Shown in pieces: positions 10,941 to 21,949 of a stretch of DNA of 64,000 nucleotides (position 1 is the first letter of the stretch; each line of letters opens with the position of its first letter). A model generated the notes under the pieces. The model had not been told where the DNA came from. It ran no database searches and worked only from the letters and a program-made list of their open reading frames with translations. Source of the DNA: Fusarium oxysporum f. sp. lycopersici 4287 (lineage: Eukaryota; Ascomycota; Sordariomycetes; Hypocreales; Nectriaceae); assembly GCF_000149955.1 (NCBI RefSeq), contig NC_030989.1, positions 327,079 to 391,078 on the forward strand, given 5' to 3'. The position numbers and the translations under genes are program-made.

Positions 10941-11135
10941 GGCTTCGAGCTAAAGAACTGCACTAAGCCTGAATATCACAAGTGCGGTGGCTTCTCGCCG
11001 TTAATTGGTAGACTTTTAGTATGATGGAGTCACGGAGTCCGTATGCCGCTGACATGACTTGAATGTGGAGTTCTCAGATTCTTGCATAAGACAATCATCT
11101 TTATGTGGATAAGCTAACTAAAATACCCTGAATAC

Positions 11136-12198
11136 CTAGAAACGCAATGTCCAAACATCACCTAGTCGCTGGTTATCCTCCCCAAGACCCCCATGAACGA
11201 TTACAACATCTTTCCCATTCTCGTCCCGCGCAACATCAGCGTCGAACCAACCCCTAGCAACAGGTCTATCATCACCAATCTCCACTCTCTGCCAGGTACT
11301 TTCCTCAATGTCAAAAGCCCAGACGTCAGACAGCATCTTTCCGGCCCCAGCGTGGCCTAGAGCGCTTGGGTCTCTCTCGCCAAACATGGTGATCAAGAAA
11401 TTCTTGCCCCGCACTGTAATTGACAGAAGACTTGCTACACTTCGTGCTTCAGGACCTTCAACACCATCGGGTTTGTAAGTCACCGTAGACCATGAGCCAG
11501 TATCAATGTTATAGATGTCCAGGGCGCCACCCTGTTCTGTCGTTCCATCAAAGCCGTTCATGCGATACAGCTTGCCATCGTGAAATGCGATGGAGGAGCC
11601 ACCGCGCGCAGGTCCTGGTGCAGAAGGTAACTCACTCCAAGCCCGTTTGGTCACGTCAAAAGCCCAGAGGTCGTTGAGACGATTCTGTTCAGGGCATCCA
11701 GAGTGGAGGTAAAGCTGATCAACTCCATCTGACGTTATACAATGGTAGCTTCGACCATCTGGGAACAGAGCAGAAGGATCAGCGGGTTTGATAAAGTCCC
11801 AGGTATTTTCGATTATATTGTAGCGCCAGATAGCGCCTTTTTCTTCAACTGGCTTCATTTCAAGGCCTCCGCGTCCGGAAAAGAGGAAGATGCTGCTTCC
11901 AATGGTGGTGCTCGGGCTGCCAACTCGAGGTGAGGGAGCGTCGGCAGGAGCCGTAAGGGTCTGGGCACCATGCTCTGTGAAAATCAGCAAGGATTAGATA
12001 GTATTTGACTGCTAACATACCCTGAGCATCAAGGCTGACAACATCAACTCTGTTATCAACCGGTTCACGTGGAAGCAACTCGCCGCCAAAGATATAGATC
12101 TTTTGATCGATGGTGGAGACGGCTTGGGAAGATCGGTAGAGGCGCTTGCTGGAAGTGATGCGAGACCAAGCGGCGAGAGGAAGCTTGGTGGAAGCCAT
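11136..12198 (-). CDS. Kelch-repeat protein
   Basis: Two exons, 12021-12198 and 11136-11974, encode 338 residues. The intron of 46 nt has gtatgt and cacag ends and keeps phase. The sequence is a row of about six kelch blades: KIYIFGGEL, IFLFSGRGG, LYLHSGCPE, LYRMNGFDG, FLITMFGER and VVIVHGGLG, each followed by a W-containing strand (WRYNIIENTW, LWAFDVTKRAW, VWAFDIEESTW). This predicts a six-bladed beta-propeller with no other domain. Similar single-propeller proteins occur widely in ascomycetes; some are related to plant nitrile-specifier proteins. No signal peptide is seen, so it is probably cytosolic. Its role is unknown. Confidence 0.85.
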
Positions 12199-12605
12199 CT
12201 TGAATATTGAAGGGTACTGAGGTACAAAACGAAAGATGATTGAAGGGTTTGAGAATCTGTCTAGTTGACAGGAGGAAAGCTCTGTATTTATATTCTTTTG
12301 AGCACCTTGCTGGGCTCTAGATATCAAGCCGTCTGGAGACAAACTACGCAGATCCCCAGTAATCTATGGCTACTATTCATATCGGAGAGAACGGTCCGCT
12401 TAGGTAATGCTTCTTTAGGCACTACTGTAGACGGCTACCAAGGTAGCTCACTCAACCCGTTGAACATAATTATCTGTTTTTGTTTCACTAAACTAGAAGT
12501 TAGCTGAGACAATGCTAAACTTCCAGAGATCGGGGATTACGCATCGGATTACACGTATAATTCTGAACAGAGCCTATACTATCATTCCATAAATATTGAT
12601 ATGCG
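12199..12605. other. Intergenic between Kelch and HET genes
   Basis: It contains the Kelch promoter and the 3' region of the HET gene. I see no supported gene. Confidence 0.5.
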
Positions 12606-14395
12606 CTAGTACAATGTTATGCGACTCCTATTAGCCCTACCCTCTACAATGGATATTACAGGTATTCCAAAACCCTTACCCCGCTGTCCCGTGAGAAAAG
12701 CACAGCTAACGACTTGGTACCCATCACGATATGGCCGCAGGATAATGGGTACTCTGAGCCCGTGTAAGATCCATAGTTCATCTCTGTCGGTGATTGAAGA
12801 AAGAGCTCCGCCTTGCCATCCCTGGGCGGTATAGAATCCCGCAAACAGCCCTTTCCTTGGCTCTAGCCATATTTTTGTGATAAATGTTCCATAAACCCTT
12901 AGTATGTGTGCTTGTGTCTGCTGGATCGTGTCTGTGATGGTTTCAAAAGTATATTCTGGAGATTCTTGGGGTATCCAGCTCAGGCGGTAGAACAGCTTGT
13001 TCCCTGGATGATTATCTCGAATATCCGAGGCTTCAGTACTGGTCCAGTCGACGACCCATGAAGGCACATCGAGATTCCTAGATCTAACCAATGTAGTAGC
13101 TTGGACTATGATATACAGGCTATTTTCCTTCTCTATGATTGCCTTGGTAGTCATAATCATGACCTGGGCTGCGGTCATATCGTGTGAATAGTCGGGGGAG
13201 ATCTGATACCCCGGCGAAGCTAACCCGACAATGGCATATACCCGATCACGATCATCGGAAGACCTGCAAGATCGCGAATGTGATAGAAGAGCCTTTATAT
13301 CCATACTTCCACCCCAGCGGATCTTCATCTTTAGAGCCATCCCCACATGATCGACTTGACGATTAAGGTCTCTCTCGTGAACAATGTTGAGAATACGGCA
13401 AAGTTGGCGATCCTCAGGACAGCAACCGAAAGGTCTTCGCGCTCCAGGAAGTAATTCCGATATATCAGGACGGATCTATGTATCCCGCAAAAGGATTGCA
13501 TGGTTCTCCAGCACTGCTCCCATGAGACGAAATAGTTGCCGAACATGAAGGTGACCTGACTGGATACCAGGAATTCCTGGCAGATCCAAGCTCGGTTCCA
13601 CCATGGGCTGGACAATACGTCGTAGAATGCAATCCACCCATTCACAAACTTCTCGATGTGGATACTGTCCCTGAGATAGTCAAGTATGCGAAGCCATTGT
13701 TGTTTATCATCCCCAACACGCTCAGATTTGAAGGTGTTGGATGTTTCCTTACTTTTGCCGAAATCGTCTCTTGAGTTGGTATTATATTCGTTGTCTGTTT
13801 CGTCTTCTCTGTCGTAATCAAATGGTTCATCGTCTTCTTGAGAAGGAACAGCGTCGCACAGGTCGATCAACCACTTCATTCCCCTCCCACTAGTTTTTGA
13901 TGCCGATAAGCAAGCCAGTGTGCGTTCCGCGCCCTGGTAGATGTCCGTCATGAAGCCGACTTGGTGTGATCTCTCGTTCAAGTCTTGCTGATTGATGCAT
14001 AACTGATCGATCCAAAGTCGAAGTGGGGTTTGCCTTGCGGATCGAATCCAATAACGGCGAGCGAGTACCAGTGCATGATGTAAGTTCGCAAAGATGTTGC
14101 ATCTTACCCCGTTCACCAAGATGTCCCTTGTGTCGATCGGGTCTCCTGCACAATAGGATAAAGCCAAATACTGCTTTCGTGCGTCGGTTAACAACGTCGC
14201 AGGCAGTAGCTTGCACTCGAGTATACCGCCGCCAGTTTGAGTAGATAGTTCAATGAGTCGAATCTCCCGCTTGCTTGCATCAAGACTCTTGTACATATTC
14301 GCTGAATAGAACCTCGCATTCTCTGGAGTTTTGAAGATATCAAGTCCTGGTGACGGTTTGCTTGGACTGTGAACTGGCCCTGCCTTTGTCGCCAT
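12606..14395 (-). CDS. HET-domain (heterokaryon incompatibility) protein with apparent internal frameshift
   Basis: The reading starts at the ATG at 14395. The HET domain shows IRLIEL, YLALSYCAGDP, RYWIRSARQTPLRLWIDQLCINQ, ERSHQVGFMTDIYQGAERTLACL and WWNRAWICQEF, in the usual order over about residues 45-300. The C-terminal half (DDRDRVYAIVGLASPGY onwards to 12606) is in another frame. Both frames are open and look native on either side of about 13410-13440, where LEREDLS in the first frame meets CCPEDRQLCRILNIV in the second. I found no plausible intron there, so a small indel is the simplest reading: either a pseudogene or a sequence error. HET proteins trigger non-self cell death after cell fusion; several HET genes are naturally inactivated. 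Confidence 0.75.
13405..13450 (-). other. Apparent frameshift site within the HET gene
   Basis: Upstream coding is in one frame until it would run to a stop at 13331, while the next native-looking segment is already open in the +2 frame from about 13440 onward. The overlap of both open frames places the break within this interval. Confidence 0.55.
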
Positions 14396-14637
14396 TGCGA
14401 AGTGACCTGTCTTCCAGAATGTTGCCGAGGCCTTAGCAGAAAGTGAGAATATAGATCAACTGGAATGGACATGCAAGTTTGAATCTCAGATGAGAAATTG
14501 TTTTATTGATTTAGTTGGCATTTAGGCTATGGTTGGGGTCCCTGATCCGCCTTCTGGTATGCCTTACAGCCTAATGCTGACATGGTGGGCAGGTTGAAAA
14601 CGAGAACGCATGACGTCTAATTGGTAACGCTATCTAC

Positions 14638-16289
14638 TCAGGTCAGGTATCGGAAGTTCTTGCTCTGGTCTCCCTCGTCTGCAGCATCAACCTCAGCGTC
14701 GTTATCCAAAGGTCCATAGAGTTTTTCGTTACGCTTGTTCTCTTTCTCCAGGGCGAAATGCATGAACAACGCCAGAATGACAATAGCACCGCTCATACCA
14801 CAGCCAATTGCGCAACCCTTGACAAAGAATGGTCTACCCCGTTGTTAGCTATATTTCAAGCACAAAATACACAAGTGGCTTACGAGTCCTCTTTTGGAAA
14901 CATGTAACTGCTGAGGAGAGACGAGCATTGCCCAATTATCAACGTAATGGCAAGACCTGCTCCCTTCTTTAAATCGCGTCCCTGGTTATTGAGCAGCCAC
15001 GTAATGTTGATGCAGAGCGCTGGGAAGATTCCGCAGGCTGCGAGCCATACACCAGCGTATCTGGGGCCCGGGCGATGGATATCTTGTATACCTGCAAGCA
15101 GACCATAGCCAACGGTGGCCATGGCAGCAAAGCCAGCTACGACAAACCCACGATTTCCGCACCGATCTGAGAAGAACGCAGCTCCCATACAGAGAAGGAA
15201 CGCCGTGAAATAAGCCGGCGCTGTGAGTCCCTGGGCATTGATAGAGCTGTAACCCATGGCACTGACTATCGTGGGAAGGAAGTTGGACAAAGCTGCAAAC
15301 GAAAAGTTGCAGCAGAAGTGAATAATGGAGTGGACGTAATTCTTGTAGTCGAGTATTCCGGCGAGGATTTGTCTCCAGTTGACGTTCTTCCTGGCTTTAT
15401 CGGGACCTTGTACGCGCTGAACGGCGAAATATCTTTCCTCTTCAGTGAGAAACTTGGCGGTTGCGGGGGAGTCGATGAGGAAGAAGTAGACCACGGGAGC
15501 GAAGGCGATGGTCGGTGCGCCCTCTGCCTCAAGTCAGTACGGCCATTTATGCTGGGGATGATCTTACCGATGATGAATAATAATCTCCATGGGGCTAGAG
15601 ACCCTTTTATATGGGTGATGCCGTATGCTAAGCTTGACGCAAAGGTGTTTGCCAGAGGAGACATGCCAAGTAAAATAGACATCCGGAGACCCAGCTCTCT
15701 TCTTTTATACAGACACGATAAGAAGAATGGAGCACCAGCGCCAAACGTAGCTTCGAAGATACCGAGGAAGATGCGCGTGACTATCAATTGGGTCATATTA
15801 TGCACTGCCCCAGAACACATTGCAGCCGTTCCCCAGCTTCGCCTCTGTTAGCAGTAAACATTGCGAACAAGCTCCACGAGACTTACCAGACACAAAGGAT
15901 CGAGACATAGATATGAGCAGGGAATATCTTCCAAAGCATAGTCGTCCACTCAAACAGGATATACGCGATATAAAACGAATTGAGAACCCACGACCAGTCA
16001 TCGGAGCTTAGGTTCAGGGCTTCTTGTGCACCGGCGGTCTTGGCGTTGCCGATGTTACCGCGGTCGAGGTACGATAGGACGTAGAGACAGCAGACGACGG
16101 GCATGACGCGACGGTCGAACTAGATTTGGCTTATGAGTTGGGAGTTGGAGCTTGGAGATTGAGAAGAGAGCCTGGCCTTACGGCGTGTCTGATCCTTCGG
16201 TCCATGTCGGGCGTTGAGAGGAGAGGTTGCGAACCCGTTGAACCCCTCATGTTGTCTGCGCCATCTGTGCTGGTCTTGTCTGGATCCAT
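14638..16289 (-). CDS. MFS anion:cation symporter family transporter (Dal5/TNA1-like)
   Basis: Five exons splice in phase: 16182-16289, 15887-16119, 15568-15842, 14884-15523 and 14638-14833, giving 483 residues. The first TM segment begins FDRRVMPVVCCLYVLSYLDRGNIGNAK, here split as FDRRVMPVV and LSYLDRGNIG, which is the signature of the allantoate/nicotinate permease group. WRSWGTAAMC, RIFLGIFEATFGAG, LAPWRLLFIIEGAPTI and GMGYSSINAQGLTAP-like segments follow in order. The expected 12 helices are present and the acidic C-tail is cytosolic. Members import organic anions such as allantoate, nicotinate, pantothenate or biotin precursors. The substrate cannot be told from sequence. The first ATG in frame is 16289. 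Confidence 0.88.
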
Positions 16290-17096
16290 GATGTCTTCAA
16301 TAGTGTACGACACTGAAATATCGACAGATCTTATGGAACGCTCGACCTCTGTGACTTGGGTCCCAGACTTTATCTCTGTCGTGTTTGCTCAGATATAAAT
16401 TGTAGAAAGAAAGGTGTAAAGAGCAAGACGGAGAAAAGACACGGCAATTGACGTAGCTTGCCCTGGTACCTTGATGTCGATCATTGCCTGTGGATATCTC
16501 CGCAAGAGATCGGCAGTTGGAAAAGTGGGGATTCGGACGGCCCGAGCGGGCGTGGACTCTCAATGCCGCTCTGTTGAGCTGCGTTTCTTCCGTGGATTGC
16601 TGTTGCAGTCATTTACTATAGCCTTTATTCATGGGTGAAGTCGGCATCTATATCCATATTTGACTGCTTTGGAGTCCCCAGGAAGCCGTTTTCTTGATCT
16701 CCTTTGCTACCGGCTGTGAGCACGATGTATTTCAACGTCGTTACAGTTAATCATTTGCAAGATTTCCAATAGTTGTTACGACGCTACGTTCACTTTGGCT
16801 GGGCGCATAATATTGTCAGACTCACAGCAGGTCAGTGTAAAACTTTGCATGAACTCTTTAAATTTAATACAATCTTCTTATCAACAAGTAGCGCGAACCG
16901 CAAGGACCCGGCTCTCGTATCCGAGGATACAGCTGTAGGGTACCTAACTCGCTACTTATGCAATAGGTCTGGATATCCATGCCGCCGCGCAGCAAGCAAG
17001 CCTCAAAGACATGATGTAAGAATGAAGAAGGCCTCAAATAAAAAAGATAATATGGAAAGTAATCTATACATCTCCCCGTACTGCCCTTCCTCGCTG
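16290..17096. other. Intergenic, MFS promoter and vWA gene 3' side
   Basis: I see no supported gene. The minus-strand upstream region of the transporter lies here. Confidence 0.5.
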
Positions 17097-20000
17097 CTAG
17101 TACATAACCGTCTGAGTACAAACGACATGTCCCCGACCTACCTGATGTTTCCAAAAATCATCCCAGTTTAGAATCTCATCAGCCTCGTTGTCGTAGTCGT
17201 GATCAAAAGGACACCAGAACCGCTTCGTTGTTCGCCATACCACATTACAGGCCGGGCATCTCACAGTATTCACAATATCACCATCCTTCTCCGATTCCGT
17301 AACTCCAGTTGCAGCAATATAATGTGCGTGCATCATTGCTCCCCTCAAGTGACCCACCAATTCTTCCAATTCTTCTTCTTCATCGGAAAGTCCAAGAACC
17401 GATATTACGGCGTCCCACGCCCTCTCCATCATCAGATCCCAGGTATCTTCCTCCTGCGACCGGTGCGTTTTGTAACACTCGATCATCATCAACGTGTCAA
17501 GTACCCTGGCAGATATATCATCCCTCTCTTGTTCTGGGGTCGTGGAGTTATGCAGAAGCTCGGAAATCTTAGGACCGAACTTCTTGGCGGTTTCTGGACA
17601 AAAGTGCAAGTGTAGATATTGTGTTTTACCAGAAAGGTCAAAGAAACCCTGACCGTCTTGACACTCCATCGCAAACTGCCAGTCCAGGGGGCCATAGACT
17701 GTTGGTGGAGGTGATGGCGAACCAACACTGCTCTGACTTCTTTCATCGTGATCTGAATCGTGGTCTGAACACCAAGGTCCAGCGTTACCCGACTTAATTA
17801 TATTAGTTTCAGAATTGACTACAGGATATCTCCTATAGGGAAATCCGTGTTCAAGAGGTGATCTTGCGCTTACCACTGATGAACCACGCTCAAAGAAACC
17901 ACGATCGGCGCGGGGTTGAACCGTGGGCTCATCCGCAACCTCTCCTTCGGCAGATTTCATGACTCGATGGATGCTTTTAGTAAGTCCCTTAGAAGCGACA
18001 ATAGGATTGGGAAGTGGCACCTTTTCGTGGAATGTTAGCGGTGATGGTGAATAGAACGCAGGATTTGGCTTGAAGTATACCGGCTCGAAGACTTGGCCGT
18101 CTTGATCTCTACTGGGGGTTCTGGGCGACGAAGCACTTTGGGCAGCATTCCGAGGCGGAGAATCTTGAGCTGTATCATCATCTGAGTTTCCATCATAAGC
18201 GTAATCCTTTGGCAGTCGAGGTCTGCGATTACCCATCGGCCTGAAGGGCAAAGGGTACGAAGATTTAGAAGCTCGTTTCCTAGCGACTGCTTGAGCGTAG
18301 GCCTCAACGCCGGCTGGTTTAGCTGTATCAGCTGGAGCATCATCCATAAGTTCGTGACTTGGGGAGTCCTGTGCTGTAGATGGTGTTAAGTGCGATACTC
18401 TATATTGAGGACTTCCGTCTGCAGTATCCGCTCGCGTATGGTCTAATACTTCTTCCTCTTCGAAAGAAGAATCTGCCCTCTGACTGGGAGCTGACTGACC
18501 ATGAGTGAAGTGTCGTGAGCTCATTACGGGTGCTGGTGGTGGCGCATAATGCAACGGCATGGGAGCTGGTATTGGAATTCGGTTCGCAGACTCTAGATGT
18601 CGGCCATATTCAAAACTTTCCGAAGATCTCATAATGCCCAACACTTGAGGTGGGCCCATGGTATTCATTCGGGGGCTCTGACGGGTACCATAGCCAATAC
18701 TGCTCAACGAACCAGAAGTTGTACTTTCATCATCATCGGCGGCATTGAGAAGCTCTTCGATGTCTATCTCGTCAAAGAGAGCCTTGTAGTGATTCATCTT
18801 TTGCTCCTCAACGGTCTGCGTAGGTTGATTCTCTGATACAGCTACGAAGCTTGTCCACTTGCTGGTGATGGAATATGTCGTGCCAATGTTCTCTGCGTTT
18901 GCTTTTCCGACGTTTGTTTCGGATGTTCCACGCTTCATCTCGTCTTGAAGATCCAGCAGGACTGACTTGGCCACTAATCGATGGATTGTGCCGTTGCTGC
19001 CTGATGATATCTCGATGGGCAGTTCGTAAGTTTTCCTTTTTGCCCCGAGAGTTGTTGTGTTTATGGTGACAGTTTTGGGGATGGCTCCCCCATGACGAAG
19101 GTCGACCAGGAAGGTAATAGACGCGAAACTGAAAGGATGGAGAGATGAGATCGGAAATGGGGCTTGGATGTAAGGTATATTGCTACCATCGGCAGGATTA
19201 TCATGCGCAAGGTTGTAATCGACCAAGTTCTTCCTTTCAAAACCACTACCGAGATCAATGTCGCAACTCCAGCTGTTCGGTTCCAGAGCCGACTTCAGCA
19301 GACGGTTCAGTCGATCATGCCATCTCGGCGTCTGCGTGGTATGAACTACATCACTGTAGCCGCCACCACACTCCGCAATACTCTCGACCAGGCGATGAGA
19401 AACTTCATCTCCAATGCCCAGAGCAAAGAACCGAACTTTATCCCCGAACAGCTGGCGTTTCTTCCAGATGAACTGGATCGAATCTTCGGGTTCCAGCTCA
19501 CCATCTGTGAGGATGATGATCTGTGTAGATTCTCGCTCTTGAACCCGCCGCTTCACCACTGCTTCCAGCGCCCGAAGGAGATCCGTTCCACCCATAGTAG
19601 CCTCAATCTGGGAGACGTAGCGCTTGGCCTCTCTGATGTTGTCTTCAGTGTGGGGCTGGGAGGTTCCCCATAAACCAACGGTTGCTGATCCCCATGAGAT
19701 AATGTTAAAGATGCAAGTCGACGGTATGCCTGAAAGGGCTAGGAGCATTGCTTCCCGCATAACATCAATCTTTCGTCCTCCCGTACGCCGTCTGCCATAG
19801 CCAGGTGAACCGTTTGACCATCCCATAGATCCAGATTGATCAAGAAGAAACAAGATCTCTCCAGTGAAAGATTGGGGAATAATGGCGCTGCGGAAAAGAT
19901 CGTTAGGTCGGATGTTTACTCTCATAGCAGCGAGGCCCTTGTCATCTGCCGCACAAGCGATGGCTCCTGACTTGATTTGGTGGTCTTCATTCATCTGAAT

Positions 20001-21008
20001 GACAAACACAAAGTCTTTTCTCAGAACGGGGGGCTCTGACTCATGGTGCCAGACATAGTAGGTTCTAGTTGATGCATCCTTTTCCAGCATGTTGGAGTAT
20101 TCGACAGGCTTGGAGCCCTCAAACTGGAGGAGGTAGCCTGACTCCTCGTCACAACCTTCATGGTTGACTTTTCCATTATCCATGACCTTGATCCATATGT
20201 CAAGCTTCTCCTCTGGTACTCTCGATGCAGGCTCCCACTCGATTGGTGACTTGCTGTATCTCGGAGCGATAGACATCGGAATGGTGAGAGCTATGCCCTC
20301 GGTTGCTTCCGTCTCCATCATGACCACCTTCAGCTCTTGGATGTACGTGATATTGATCTCCACCGTGGTATTGGCGGGAATGTTTCCAAGAGACGTCTCA
20401 AAGATCTCAGGAGTATGTTCTTCCAGCAGAGCGGGAGCTGCCACTCGGTCGCGGACTGCCTCTTCAAATTCCTTTCGTGCTTGTGCCTTGGGTTTGACTA
20501 CGCCTCTGACATGGCGCTCATCACCGATTGTGCATTCGAAGGATGTGATGACAGCGCCATCGTATAGAGGGAAAACGTGCTTTGCAGCATCGATCATTTC
20601 ATCAGAAGGATTGTGGAACTTCTGCACCAGCTCTGTATGAGCGACTGTGCCGTCCACAGTCGCCGTCAAAGAAACACTGAGCATCGGTAGACATAGTGTC
20701 ACCTCAGGTCTTACTGGAGGCTCGGGATACGGTGGTATTGAGTAGGGTCTGTATTCAGAATTGCGGGTATCCTTGTCCGGCGTGAAAGAGCCGATATCAT
20801 CATATGGTTCGTCAAAAGGTGTCACCTTCGCTACCCAGTGAGAAAACTGATCCAGGCCACGGTTCTTGACTTTTTTCTTGGGCTTTCTTGATCGGTTCAT
20901 GGGTGTATCGTCGCCCCAGCCTCCCTCGGGCATGGCTAGCATGTTACCCGGGGCTGAGAATAGGACCCCCGACTTCAGTCGCTGGGTGAAGACGTGGCGG
21001 CTAGTCAT
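17097..21008 (-). CDS. Large VIT and von Willebrand A domain protein
   Basis: An unbroken frame of 1303 residues starts at the ATG at 21008. Residues about 95-235 are a VIT domain (KHVFPLYDGAVITSFECTIG, then VVKPKAQARKEFEEAV). Residues about 385-560 are a vWA domain with an intact metal site: FLLDQSGSMG, a conserved threonine in GGTDLLRAL, and ILTDGELEPED. The order VIT then vWA is that of inter-alpha-trypsin inhibitor heavy chains and the vault protein PARP4. Residues about 740-1080 are low-complexity Ser/Pro-rich and probably disordered. The C-terminus (DWQFAMECQDGQGFFDLS and on) resembles the helical region that follows vWA in PARP4-like proteins, and it ends with a CPAC/FWCPFDH cysteine-histidine cluster. 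No signal peptide is present. Its cellular role in fungi is not settled. Confidence 0.88.
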   Translation of the reverse strand: MTSRHVFTQRLKSGVLFSAPGNMLAMPEGGWGDDTPMNRSRKPKKKVKNRGLDQFSHWVAKVTPFDEPYDDIGSFTPDKDTRNSEYRPYSIPPYPEPPVRPEVTLCLPMLSVSLTATVDGTVAHTELVQKFHNPSDEMIDAAKHVFPLYDGAVITSFECTIGDERHVRGVVKPKAQARKEFEEAVRDRVAAPALLEEHTPEIFETSLGNIPANTTVEINITYIQELKVVMMETEATEGIALTIPMSIAPRYSKSPIEWEPASRVPEEKLDIWIKVMDNGKVNHEGCDEESGYLLQFEGSKPVEYSNMLEKDASTRTYYVWHHESEPPVLRKDFVFVIQMNEDHQIKSGAIACAADDKGLAAMRVNIRPNDLFRSAIIPQSFTGEILFLLDQSGSMGWSNGSPGYGRRRTGGRKIDVMREAMLLALSGIPSTCIFNIISWGSATVGLWGTSQPHTEDNIREAKRYVSQIEATMGGTDLLRALEAVVKRRVQERESTQIIILTDGELEPEDSIQFIWKKRQLFGDKVRFFALGIGDEVSHRLVESIAECGGGYSDVVHTTQTPRWHDRLNRLLKSALEPNSWSCDIDLGSGFERKNLVDYNLAHDNPADGSNIPYIQAPFPISSLHPFSFASITFLVDLRHGGAIPKTVTINTTTLGAKRKTYELPIEISSGSNGTIHRLVAKSVLLDLQDEMKRGTSETNVGKANAENIGTTYSITSKWTSFVAVSENQPTQTVEEQKMNHYKALFDEIDIEELLNAADDDESTTSGSLSSIGYGTRQSPRMNTMGPPQVLGIMRSSESFEYGRHLESANRIPIPAPMPLHYAPPPAPVMSSRHFTHGQSAPSQRADSSFEEEEVLDHTRADTADGSPQYRVSHLTPSTAQDSPSHELMDDAPADTAKPAGVEAYAQAVARKRASKSSYPLPFRPMGNRRPRLPKDYAYDGNSDDDTAQDSPPRNAAQSASSPRTPSRDQDGQVFEPVYFKPNPAFYSPSPLTFHEKVPLPNPIVASKGLTKSIHRVMKSAEGEVADEPTVQPRADRGFFERGSSVVSARSPLEHGFPYRRYPVVNSETNIIKSGNAGPWCSDHDSDHDERSQSSVGSPSPPPTVYGPLDWQFAMECQDGQGFFDLSGKTQYLHLHFCPETAKKFGPKISELLHNSTTPEQERDDISARVLDTLMMIECYKTHRSQEEDTWDLMMERAWDAVISVLGLSDEEEELEELVGHLRGAMMHAHYIAATGVTESEKDGDIVNTVRCPACNVVWRTTKRFWCPFDHDYDNEADEILNWDDFWKHQVGRGHVVCTQTVMY

Positions 21009-21949
21009 CTTGAGGTCGAGTAACTGGTTTCTAGTCGGTAAGATGACAGCGGAATATCAACTGGAGCTGTTTCCGAGTAATGGAAGGAAGAGCAGTTGTT
21101 CTTATCAATAAACCTGCACTGCTTACTCTGCACGCAAAGCATCATCGCCAAGCATGTGACTAAGTAGTACGGAGTTTCAACCCCCATGCCTCAGCCGCAG
21201 TGCTCGCCCGAGTAAGGCGGGTGTGAAATTGGGTAAAAGGGGTTGTAGATAATCGCTCAATGGTGCATGAGGATGAGGGACAAACCTATCAACTTTCTAT
21301 GGAATAATACATTTCAGTTTAGATTCTAAAAGTACATTTGCGTCTTGAAGAGTGCGACCTTGTCACAAAGTTATATCTGTCCCACTTTCGATTCAATTTA
21401 CTTGACCTAGATACATGAGCCATGAATGTGCAGCCCACGATTGTGTGATGAACATGCATATTACATGCATAATGAGGGGGTAGGTGGTCTGATCAGCGGG
21501 GTTGCTGCCAATAATATTATGAGATACTTATCCGCGTTTGCTTCTGTAAGACATGCGAGGGATTACACATTCAGGTGGAGAAACTGTAGATCGAAGAGGA
21601 GGGTGCATACATTGCGGTGATCAAGAAATAAGTATCTTCAGGTCAATTCTCAACACCAGTATCTGCTAGTAACTGAAAAGAAGGACTTCCAGCATATAAG
21701 AGGGATAACTCAAAGAAAACATGGTTTAATACTAACTCACCCCCATACTCACTTCATTGTATCTCACAAAATAAGGCTCGGGTGAACAACCCGAGGATGG
21801 GCTGAAACATCGGCTGTGTCGCTGCCTAACGTGACCGTCAGAATCAGCCGCAGCAGCACCGCCGCTGGCAAGGCTTTTTCCGTATCAGCCTGATCGTCTT
21901 CTTGTGTGTTCACGGAGCGTGCTTCTGAAAGAACCTACGACATCCAATC
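21009..21949. other. Divergent intergenic region between vWA and S8 protease genes
   Basis: About 940 bases separate the two starts. I see no supported gene. It must hold both promoters. Confidence 0.5.

Noticed and set aside
17199..20640. Several plus-strand frames of 60-170 residues
   Set aside because: They are antisense shadows of the continuous 1303-residue vWA gene.
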